Source of the DNA: Nitrososphaerota archaeon | GTDB taxonomy: Archaea; Thermoproteota; Nitrososphaeria; Nitrososphaerales; JAPUIC01 | DNA length: 20,647 bases | Direction: 5' to 3' | Assembly (NCBI GenBank): GCA_027297425.1 | Contig: JAPUIC010000001.1 | Span: forward strand, 1-20,647 | Part shown: positions 14,522 to 20,647 of the stretch, piece by piece | Layout: the number at the start of each line of letters is the position of its first letter | How positions within the stretch are numbered: position 1 is the stretch's first letter | Translations under genes and position numbers: made by a program | The notes under the pieces: generated by a model | The model's input: only the letters and a program-made list of their open reading frames with translations | Databases searched by the model: none | Told to the model about the DNA's origin: nothing

Positions 14522-14528
14522 GAGGTGA
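14522..14528 (+). promoter_or_regulatory. Ribosome binding site deciding an unusual start
   Basis: GAGGTGA is a strong match to the archaeal Shine-Dalgarno core. With a nine-base spacer it points to an ATA codon at 14538 in the open frame. The next usual start codon (TTG, 14598) is 69 bases away. Confidence 0.55.
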
Positions 14529-14537
14529 AGGCTTAGG

Positions 14538-14786
14538 ATAGAATACAAATCAAAGAAAGGGGAAATTACGGTCGGGATTTTTGGGAATGAGGTATGCTTG
14601 CAGGACGCTGCCCGAGATCTAGGAAACATGGATGGCATACAGGTCAAGATAGTACATAGACGACGACTAGAAATTCGATTGCTAGACGATCAGAAACGGC
14701 AAATTGTAGAAGATACTATTGTCAAGAACTTCGGTTACGTAGAGCTTGACCCTTTCCCTAAACCACAGAAGTCCAAAAAGCATTAG
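14538..14786 (+). CDS. Small basic protein downstream of PINA, unknown function
   Basis: From the ATA at 14538 this gives 82 residues; from the first usual start codon (TTG 14598), 62. The upstream extension YKSKKGEITVGIFGNEVCLQDA looks like real coding sequence, with alternating hydrophobic strand residues that continue smoothly into the part after 14598. The frame is open from 14529, right after a TGA. The protein ends in a basic, Pro/Lys-rich tail, and an Arg-rich segment (KIVHRRRLEIRLL) suggests nucleic acid or protein contact. I do not recognise the family. It follows PINA by 47 bases on the same strand, so a role linked to PINA is possible. Confidence 0.6.
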   Translation: MEYKSKKGEITVGIFGNEVCLQDAARDLGNMDGIQVKIVHRRRLEIRLLDDQKRQIVEDTIVKNFGYVELDPFPKPQKSKKH

Positions 14787-14986
14787 GCAGAGAAAAGGTA
14801 AGATTTATAAGTAAAATAGACTTTTTATAAAGATTAAGGACAAGGAATGATGACCGTATCAAAATCTGTACTTTTTTCTGTATCACATGTGGTGGTAACT
14901 CCCTTGTCCGTACTCGTCCTACAGTAGCATCTCGCTTCTGTTTAGGACAGTTGTGAGGAATTGAAAGTAAGAAGAGTTGATCATGT
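14787..14986 (+). promoter_or_regulatory. Leader region before ilvB
   Basis: Two TATA-like elements are present: GATTTATAAG (14802-14812) and CTTTTTATAAAG (14821-14832). The second would start transcription close to ATG codons at 14847 and 14850, which open a short Val/Leu-rich frame. The rest of the leader, about 135 bases before ilvB, is long for a genome where most genes look leaderless. No hairpin followed by a T run was found by eye. Confidence 0.45.
14847..14927 (+). other. Possible leader peptide ORF, Val/Leu rich
   Basis: This is a 26-codon frame with two successive ATG codons and a TAG stop, 59 bases before ilvB. The peptide contains eight valines and four leucines, including VVV and LSVLVL. 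The first ATG lies about 21 bases and the second about 24 from the centre of the TATA box at 14821-14832, fitting a leaderless mRNA. Bacterial ilvB leader peptides are similarly rich in Val/Leu, but ribosome-mediated attenuation is not established in archaea. It could equally be chance. Confidence 0.3.
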
Positions 14987-16696
14987 ATGGTTGAAATGAC
15001 AGGTTCAAAGGCGTTAATGGAGGCCCTTAGACGCGAGAAGGTCAAAGTTATCTTCGGGATGCCTGGCGGCGCTAATCTCCCCATCTATGATGATCTATAC
15101 GACTCTGGAATAAAGCACGTTTCGGTTAAACATGAACAGGTTGGTGCTCATATGGCCGATGGATACGCCAGGGTCAGTAGGGGTCCAGGTGTATGCATGG
15201 CTACCTCAGGCCCTGGGGCAACGAATCTTGTAACTGGAATTGCTACCGCGTATATGGATTCCTCGCCAGTTATAGCTATAACCGGACAGGTTCCGAAGGC
15301 TATGATAGGCCGTGATGCGTTCCAGGAAACTGATGTCGTGGGCGTCATGGCATCGATAACAAAACATACTATCCAACCATTGAGTGCTGCGGAAGTACCT
15401 TCGGCGATCAAGAGCGCATTCTATATTGCCAATAGTGGAAGGCCGGGCCCAGTACTGGTCGATATTCCTAAGGACGTTCAAGTGGAGAACGCTGAGATGA
15501 TATTCCCAGAAAAGCTGGAGATTCGAGGGTATACCCCATTCCTACCGATTGATCGGGTCAAGGTAGCACAGGCCGCCGAGATTCTCGCGAAAGCGGAAAG
15601 GCCGGTAATTTGGGGTGGTGGAGGCATAAGAATCTCCGATGCCTCTGAACCATTTACGGCTATAGCTGAGCTTCTCAATGCTCCAGTAGTTACATCACTT
15701 CAGGGTAAGGGGATATTTCCGGAAAATCATCCTCTATGCTTGGGCCCTATGGGAATGCATGGGCGAGCGGAAGCTAACAAGCTGATAGGCGAAGCGGATG
15801 TCATTCTTGCAGCTGGTGTTAGATTCTCAGATCGTACTACAGGTACTGCTGACGAATTTGGAAAGTCAGCAAAGATTATTCATATTGACGCCGATCCATC
15901 TGAGATAAACAAGAACAAGAGAGTACATCTTCACCTTCTAGGCGACGCTAAGGAGATCTTGGGTCAGATCTACAAAACGCTTGCAAATTCTGTCAAACGA
16001 AAGGGGCCAGGAAGCTGGATAGAAAGAATTAATGAGGTGAGGGAAGAGATGAAACAGATTTCAGCTTATGATACCTCAAGATCGGATCTTACTGGTCCAA
16101 ATATCGTACGGTTAATGAGGGAGATACTACCGCTTGACTCTATCCTGACCACGGGAGTCGGTAGACACCAGATGTGGTGTGAGGTCCACTATCAGGTACT
16201 GAAACCTAGAACTTGGATCACCTCCACCGGTTTAGGTACTATGGGGTTCGGTCTCCCAGCTGCAGTAGGTGCAAAATTTGCCAAACCTGACGTCCCGGTC
16301 ATTGATTTTGACGGTGATGGCAGCTTCATGATGACCGAAACGGCACTAGCCGTAGCGGTAGAGGAGAGAGTTCCGATAATTGCTATCATACTAAATGATA
16401 AGAGTCTAGGTATGGTTGAGCAGTGGCAGAGGATCTTCTACAAGCGAAGATACTCGGGAGTTAAGACTACTGCAGGCCCTGATTTCGTCAAGCTCGCGGA
16501 GGCATATGGTGCCGATGGACGGAGAGTTGATTCTCTAGAACAGTTTGCAAAAACTCTGCGAGAGGGGTTAGGATCCGACATGCCGATGCTCATAGATGTA
16601 CCCGTAGATCCAGAATATGATGTCTTTCCATTCATGGCTCCAGGGAAGAGCCTGAAAGATACTGTTCATGGCCCAAAGGAGATGGGAATCTTTTGA
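14987..16696 (+). CDS. ilvB: Acetolactate synthase, large (catalytic) subunit
   Basis: The 569-residue thiamine-diphosphate enzyme condenses two pyruvates to acetolactate (valine/leucine) or pyruvate with 2-oxobutyrate (isoleucine). The N-terminal pyrimidine-binding domain holds catalytic E50 in VKHEQVGAHMADGYAR and the SGPGATN loop (74-80). A central FAD-type domain spans about 190-330. The C-terminal pyrophosphate domain has GDGSFMM at 443-449, with N470 further on in ILNDKSLGMVEQWQ. The length is normal. The ATG at 14987 is used; a second ATG three codons later is possible. Its TGA overlaps the TTG of ilvN (TTGA, 16693-16696), so the catalytic and regulatory subunits are probably translationally coupled. 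Confidence 0.95.
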   Translation: MVEMTGSKALMEALRREKVKVIFGMPGGANLPIYDDLYDSGIKHVSVKHEQVGAHMADGYARVSRGPGVCMATSGPGATNLVTGIATAYMDSSPVIAITGQVPKAMIGRDAFQETDVVGVMASITKHTIQPLSAAEVPSAIKSAFYIANSGRPGPVLVDIPKDVQVENAEMIFPEKLEIRGYTPFLPIDRVKVAQAAEILAKAERPVIWGGGGIRISDASEPFTAIAELLNAPVVTSLQGKGIFPENHPLCLGPMGMHGRAEANKLIGEADVILAAGVRFSDRTTGTADEFGKSAKIIHIDADPSEINKNKRVHLHLLGDAKEILGQIYKTLANSVKRKGPGSWIERINEVREEMKQISAYDTSRSDLTGPNIVRLMREILPLDSILTTGVGRHQMWCEVHYQVLKPRTWITSTGLGTMGFGLPAAVGAKFAKPDVPVIDFDGDGSFMMTETALAVAVEERVPIIAIILNDKSLGMVEQWQRIFYKRRYSGVKTTAGPDFVKLAEAYGADGRRVDSLEQFAKTLREGLGSDMPMLIDVPVDPEYDVFPFMAPGKSLKDTVHGPKEMGIF

Positions 16697-17169
16697 CCTC
16701 GGTTAAGATAATAGCAGTACTGGTAGAGAACCGCCCCGGAGTACTCTTCAAAGTCGCAAATATGATCAGAAGGAGGAGTTTCAATATTGAGAGTATAACC
16801 GTTGGAACCGTTGATCACAAGGACATCTCTAGGATGACAATAACGCTGCATGCTGACGATGCCATAGTGGAACAACTCGTCAAGCAGCTCTCCAAGCTGA
16901 TCGATGTAATAGAGGCCAACGTCTTTACTCCTGAGGAAGTTATCGCGAGGGAGCTTGCCATCATTCAGTTAAGCCCTGACGTCAAGGTTACAACGGATAC
17001 AAAGGTCACTCAGGAGCTCAGAATAGTGGAATCTTCGAGTGAATCGTTAACCGTAGAGCTACTTGGAGGACCTGACGTTATCGACGAGTTCCTGCAGAAA
17101 ATAGGCGAATCTAACGTTCTGAGCGTAGCGAGAACTGGAATTACCGCTCTCCCAAAGAGGCGTAACTAA
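16693..17169 (+). CDS. ilvN: Acetolactate synthase, small regulatory subunit
   Basis: The 158-residue regulatory subunit stimulates IlvB and normally gives valine feedback inhibition. The N-terminal ACT domain (about 3-75) shows VLVENRPGVLFKVANMIRRR and FNIESITVGTVDHKDISRMTI. The C-terminal half (about 80-155) matches the second ACT-like region, with ELAIIQLSPDVKV and ELLGGPDVIDEFLQ. The length fits the long bacterial/archaeal IlvH type. The start is a TTG in the four-base overlap with ilvB. leuA begins two bases after the TAA, so ilvB-ilvN-leuA form a tight operon. Confidence 0.95.
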   Translation: MTSVKIIAVLVENRPGVLFKVANMIRRRSFNIESITVGTVDHKDISRMTITLHADDAIVEQLVKQLSKLIDVIEANVFTPEEVIARELAIIQLSPDVKVTTDTKVTQELRIVESSSESLTVELLGGPDVIDEFLQKIGESNVLSVARTGITALPKRRN

Positions 17170-17171
17170 TC

Positions 17172-18707
17172 ATGGGCAAGCGAGATCCAGGAAGGGTGTA
17201 CATCTTCGACACTACGTTAAGGGATGGCGAGCAGACTCCTGGGGTATCTCTTTCTCCTGAAGAAAAAATGGAGATAGCGAGACAGCTCGATAAGTTGGGA
17301 GTGGATACCATAGAAGCCGGCTTTCCGATTACTTCCAAAGGAGAGGTGGAAGCAGTTCGAATGATCGCTCATGCGGGTCTTAAGGCAGAGGTATGCGGAC
17401 TTGCAAGGTGTGAGAAATCGGATATCGACACGGCGCTCAGTTGCGATGTTCCACTTGTACACCTCTTCATAGCAACATCTGACATTCATCTCAAACATAA
17501 GCTGAAAATCTCCCGTGATGAGGCACTGAAGAAGGCAGTATGGAGTGTAGAGTATGCGAAGAGCCATGGGGTGACTGTGGAATTCTCCGCAGAAGATGCT
17601 ACTAGGTCCGATAGAAACTTCATGACGAAAGTATACTCTGAGGCATGTGCTGCTGGCGCGGATAGAATAAATGTCCCAGATACTGTTGGAGTCATTACCC
17701 CACAAAAGATGGGCGATCTCATACGTCATCTCAAGAAATCTATCAATGTTCCCATTAGCGTTCATTGCCATGATGACTTTGGTCTCGCGGTAGCAAATAC
17801 GCTTGCTGGGATCGAAGCAGGGGCGGTTAGAGCACATGTTGCTATTAATGGAATAGGCGAAAGAGCAGGAAATGCGTCTCTTGAAGAAGTGACTATGTCA
17901 GTTCAATGTCTATTCGGGAAAAAGACCGGAATTAGAACCCCTCTAATCTATGATACTTCTCGTATGATATCGAGGATAACTGGCGTCGTTATCCAGCCCA
18001 ACAAGGCTATAGTAGGTGAGAATGCATTTGGACACGAATCTGGGATACATACTCACGGCATCCTTAACCTTCCTCTCACCTACGAACCGTTAAATCCAGA
18101 ATTAGTCGGAAGAAAGAGGTGGATAAAGGCCGGAAAGCACGCTGGCGGTCACGGTATTGCTTCCCAGCTCGAGGCTATGGGTTTACAGGTGAACAAAGAA
18201 CAGATCAGAGAGATAGTGGTCAACGTAAAGGCTATTGCAGATAAGGGGAAGAATGTTACCGATTCAGATCTTGCGGCACTAGCCCGCTCGGTTATCGGTC
18301 AGACCCAAAAGGAATCTAAGATCGTAGAATTACAAGATCTGGCAGTAATGACCGGGTCTAATTTAGTCCCTACGGCATCTGTTAAACTAAAGATCTCCGG
18401 GGAAACATATGTGGGTGCTGATACTGGAATCGGACCCGTCGATTCTGCGGTGAAGGCAATTCAGAAAGTTACACATGACCTTATTGACGTTAGACTCAAA
18501 GACTACCGGCTAGAGGCTATAACTGGTGGCTCTGATGCACTGGCTGAAGTTACGGTAAAGGTGGAGGATAGCGCTGGTAATACTGGATCCGCTAGTGCTG
18601 CTGGCGCAGATATTGTCGTTGCTAGTGTAGAAGCTATGATAGATGGTATCAACAAAGTGCTCGCACGAAGTACGAGAGATCTGGAGAAGGCAGTAAAAGC
18701 AGACTAG
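17172..18707 (+). CDS. leuA: 2-isopropylmalate synthase
   Basis: A 511-residue Claisen-condensing enzyme of the LeuA/CimA/homocitrate synthase family. Motifs are [12 protein letters not shown] (13-24), the metal-binding HCHDDFG (198-204) and NGIGERAGN (226-234). [15 protein letters not shown] lies in the linker, and a C-terminal LeuA dimer/allosteric domain starts at about residue 375. The regulatory domain and placement after ilvBN favour isopropylmalate synthase, making 2-isopropylmalate from 2-oxoisovalerate and acetyl-CoA with leucine feedback. Citramalate synthase is an alternative, because archaeal members are often misassigned. The ATG at 17172 sits two bases after ilvN. It converges on leuD with an 18-base gap. 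Confidence 0.9.
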   Translation: MGKRDPGRVYIFDTTLRDGEQTPGVSLSPEEKMEIARQLDKLGVDTIEAGFPITSKGEVEAVRMIAHAGLKAEVCGLARCEKSDIDTALSCDVPLVHLFIATSDIHLKHKLKISRDEALKKAVWSVEYAKSHGVTVEFSAEDATRSDRNFMTKVYSEACAAGADRINVPDTVGVITPQKMGDLIRHLKKSINVPISVHCHDDFGLAVANTLAGIEAGAVRAHVAINGIGERAGNASLEEVTMSVQCLFGKKTGIRTPLIYDTSRMISRITGVVIQPNKAIVGENAFGHESGIHTHGILNLPLTYEPLNPELVGRKRWIKAGKHAGGHGIASQLEAMGLQVNKEQIREIVVNVKAIADKGKNVTDSDLAALARSVIGQTQKESKIVELQDLAVMTGSNLVPTASVKLKISGETYVGADTGIGPVDSAVKAIQKVTHDLIDVRLKDYRLEAITGGSDALAEVTVKVEDSAGNTGSASAAGADIVVASVEAMIDGINKVLARSTRDLEKAVKAD

Positions 18708-18725
18708 TTCTATAGTGCTGAATGT

Positions 18726-19223
18726 TTATTTCATCTGATCGTACTTGAAGAGACTACCTGCCTCGAGTATCTTCATAATTAGTTCAGGAAAGGCCTTGAT
18801 CCCATACTCCGTTTCCTGGGTGATGTTAACTACCGTATGCTTCTCTAGGTCTATTTCAATTTCATCGCCGTCAGCTATCTGCTCGTAGGTCTCATTTGTA
18901 ATCTCTATTGGAATAAGATGTCCACCGTCAACGGCATTCCTATAGAAGATCCGCGCAAAAGATGGAGTTAGTACCGCCTTGATACCTGAATAGCGAAGGG
19001 CGATTGGTGCGTGCTCTCTACTGGAACCGCAGCCAAAATTTCTTCCCGCGACAATGAAATCTCCAGGTTTGACCTTCTTGACGAATTCAGTGTCCAGACC
19101 CTCTAATGCATGTTGAGCCAACTTCAGAGGATCCATCTCTTTAAGGTACTTACCAGGAATTATGACATCCGTATCTACGTTTTCCCTATACTTGTGGACC
19201 CTCCCTCTAAATTTAGTTATCAC
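18726..19223 (-). CDS. leuD: 3-isopropylmalate dehydratase, small subunit
   Basis: The 165-residue swivelling subunit pairs with LeuC to isomerise 2- to 3-isopropylmalate. The active-site motif is [14 protein letters not shown] (60-73). The substrate-recognition loop after [12 protein letters not shown] has YLKE, a position that differs between isopropylmalate and homoaconitate enzymes in archaea, so substrate choice is likely but not certain. The ATG at 19223 overlaps the leuC stop by four bases, indicating coupling. The subunit is the short archaeal type, as expected. Confidence 0.92.
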   Translation of the reverse strand: MITKFRGRVHKYRENVDTDVIIPGKYLKEMDPLKLAQHALEGLDTEFVKKVKPGDFIVAGRNFGCGSSREHAPIALRYSGIKAVLTPSFARIFYRNAVDGGHLIPIEITNETYEQIADGDEIEIDLEKHTVVNITQETEYGIKAFPELIMKILEAGSLFKYDQMK

Positions 19224-20506
19224 ATCTTACCACTCAGATCTCTAGGATCCGTAATCTTCCCCGTTATTGCTGATGCAGCTACTGTTTTCGGGGAAGCAAG
19301 ATACGTCTGTGATTCTACATGGCCCATACGGCCTGGAAAGTTCCTATTGGTTGTACTCACACATACCTCACTCTTCCCTAACACACCCATATGAGCTCCA
19401 CAGCATGCTCCACAAGTGGATGGTCCAATAAGGGCTCCGGAGTCGACGAATATGCTAATTAGCCCCTCATCAATAGCTTTTTTGTAAATACTCTGCGCAG
19501 CAGGCAAGACCTCCGTCCTAACCTTCACTTTGTTTCCCTTCATGATCTTTGCTGCTTCTCTGAGATCTTGTATCTTGGCTCCGGTGCATGAGCCAATATA
19601 TGCTCGATCAATTTCTATGTTAGACACTTCTCGCACCGGGCAGACATTCTGAGGTGAAAAAGGACGTGCAACCATGGGTTCTAACTTAGATCCATCAAAA
19701 TTCAATGTTTCAACATAGTGGCAATCACTATCTCCATAAACTGGCGTATATTTTTCTTGAGTTCGACTATCAATATGTTCAAACGTCTTTTCGTCGGGCT
19801 CTATTATCCCATTCTTGGCTCCAGCCTCTGTACTCATATTGGTGAGGGTCAACCTTTCGTCCATCTCCATCTCAGTGACCGTTGATCCTGCAAATTGCAT
19901 TGTCTTGTAGTTCGCTCCATCAACTCCAATCTGACCGATGATCTTTAGAATTAGGTCCTTTGCCATCGAATGATCGGGCATTGGTCCATCAATCTTGAAG
20001 AGGATTGTCTCTGGAACCCGAAACCAGATCTTACCGTTCAGCAACACATACGCAAGATCAGTATGACCTAATCCCACCGCAAATAAGCCAAGGGCTCCAG
20101 CAGTATTCGTGTGAGAATCACCACCTGTGTAAACTTCACCAGGCAGTACCAGCGCGTCTTCTGTAGCCAAAGTATGACATATACCATGTTGACCCTTACC
20201 AAACCGATAGTATCTTGTGATTCCCCAATCTTTGGCCATCTTTTCCATCGTCTCCATGTTCCCTGCAGCCTGCACATCTGAACAAGGGACAAAATGATCT
20301 TCAGCCATAAAAACTCGGCTGGGGTCCCAAATCTTTATCTCTCCTTTTTCTTTGGCAACTTCATCCAGAACAACCTTGGCGCCAGGCCCAGAGACGTCGT
20401 GCATCATTGCCTTGTCTACGTTGGCAAAGACTACATCTCCCGGAGCTACTTGATCTTTGCCTGAAGCTCTTGCTAGGATTTTTTCAGTAATCGTCATGGA
20501 TGTCAT
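19220..20506 (-). CDS. leuC: 3-isopropylmalate dehydratase, large subunit
   Basis: The 428-residue aconitase-like subunit binds one [4Fe-4S] cluster through C307 (IGSCTGAK), C365 and C368 (PSTCGACCGAHMG). Further motifs are GGDSHTNTAGALG (128-140) and NRNFPGRMGH (387-396). The length is that of the archaeal LeuC/homoaconitase group. Context with leuA and leuD favours the leucine pathway over homoaconitase. The ATG at 20506 is about 31 bases from a TATA-like stretch; a second ATG three codons in is possible. It diverges from a probable leuB at the window edge. Confidence 0.92.
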   Translation of the reverse strand: MTSMTITEKILARASGKDQVAPGDVVFANVDKAMMHDVSGPGAKVVLDEVAKEKGEIKIWDPSRVFMAEDHFVPCSDVQAAGNMETMEKMAKDWGITRYYRFGKGQHGICHTLATEDALVLPGEVYTGGDSHTNTAGALGLFAVGLGHTDLAYVLLNGKIWFRVPETILFKIDGPMPDHSMAKDLILKIIGQIGVDGANYKTMQFAGSTVTEMEMDERLTLTNMSTEAGAKNGIIEPDEKTFEHIDSRTQEKYTPVYGDSDCHYVETLNFDGSKLEPMVARPFSPQNVCPVREVSNIEIDRAYIGSCTGAKIQDLREAAKIMKGNKVKVRTEVLPAAQSIYKKAIDEGLISIFVDSGALIGPSTCGACCGAHMGVLGKSEVCVSTTNRNFPGRMGHVESQTYLASPKTVAASAITGKITDPRDLSGKM

Positions 20507-20529
20507 GGCTAGATCATCTCCGACAGCGC

Positions 20530-20545
20530 GGATATTAATATTTAC
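20530..20545 (-). promoter_or_regulatory. TATA box for leuC-leuD
   Basis: On the minus strand this reads AGTAAATATTAATATC, centred about 31 bases before the leuC ATG at 20506. The distance suggests a leaderless leuCD message. Confidence 0.55.
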
Positions 20546-20628
20546 TGACCCAATGAAAGATGATCAAAAGCCTAACTTCCGCAACTTTAATAATTCTAAT
20601 AGAGCGGTGAAATAAGAAGGGTTACGAA

Positions 20629-20647
20629 GTGGCAAAGATAGCTGTGA
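20629..20647 (+). CDS. Start of a gene, possibly 3-isopropylmalate dehydrogenase (partial)
   Basis: Only six codons are visible, GTG GCA AAG ATA GCT GTG, giving MAKIAV before the window ends. Isopropylmalate/isocitrate dehydrogenases typically begin (M)xKIAVIPGDGIGPE, and leuB is the one leucine-pathway gene missing here. This makes leuB the best guess, resting mostly on context. An AT-rich element near 20584-20594 could be its promoter. Confidence 0.4.

Noticed and set aside
14831..14956. A 41-codon open frame before ilvB with a CITCGG zinc-ribbon-like motif
   Set aside because: It has no start codon after the upstream TAA and only one complete CxxC pair. It overlaps the leader, so it is probably chance or a decayed fragment.
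17217..17837. Long minus-strand open frame of about 206 codons
   Set aside because: It lies entirely inside leuA on the opposite strand and has no recognisable domain.

Overview
The window is archaeal. It encodes aIF1A, Sec61-beta, a DUF2070 membrane protein, a PIN-ATPase-KH protein (PINA type), an XRE-CBS regulator, and two tRNA genes interrupted by introns with bulge-helix-bulge splice motifs. TATA-like boxes sit about 25-35 bases before many start codons, which suggests mostly leaderless or short-leader mRNAs. A DUF6659-like protein, the style of the NuoI sequence and a small two-helix membrane protein point to Thaumarchaeota/Nitrososphaeria or a close TACK relative. This placement rests on recalled family resemblance, with no search behind it. 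No CRISPR array, insertion sequence or phage gene was seen.

Layout. 1-2125: XRE-CBS regulator, small membrane protein and GNAT acetyltransferase (all minus), then an RDD membrane protein (plus). 2157-2277: tRNA-Ser(CGA) with two introns. 2300-5619: DUF2070 protein, Sec61-beta and a UDP-glucose/UDP-ManNAc-type dehydrogenase (minus). 5755-6560: aIF1A converging on an isolated NuoI-like ferredoxin subunit. 6672-6777: elongator tRNA-Met(CAT) with two introns. 6786-9683: UbiD decarboxylase diverging from a CoxM/CoxS-like flavin and iron-sulfur pair. 9742-11409: enolase converging on the DUF6659-like gene. 11602-14786: a co-directional run of a zinc-ribbon membrane protein, a DUF2085 protein, PINA and a small basic protein. 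14987-20647: branched-chain amino acid genes ilvB-ilvN-leuA (plus) converging on leuC-leuD (minus), with the first codons of a probable leuB at the right edge.

The clearest metabolic unit is valine/isoleucine/leucine synthesis. IlvBN makes acetohydroxy acids, LeuA condenses 2-oxoisovalerate with acetyl-CoA, LeuCD isomerises isopropylmalate, and LeuB, if confirmed, oxidises it. The most unusual items are four short introns in two tRNA genes, two of them in the D and T loops (14 and 12 nt). Others are a single AT-rich palindrome placed midway between the divergent ubiD and coxM-like starts, a Val/Leu-rich mini-ORF before ilvB, two genes whose best start looks like ATA, and a DUF2070 frame that stays open well upstream of its first usual start codon. 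No wholly new defence or mobile system was recognised.
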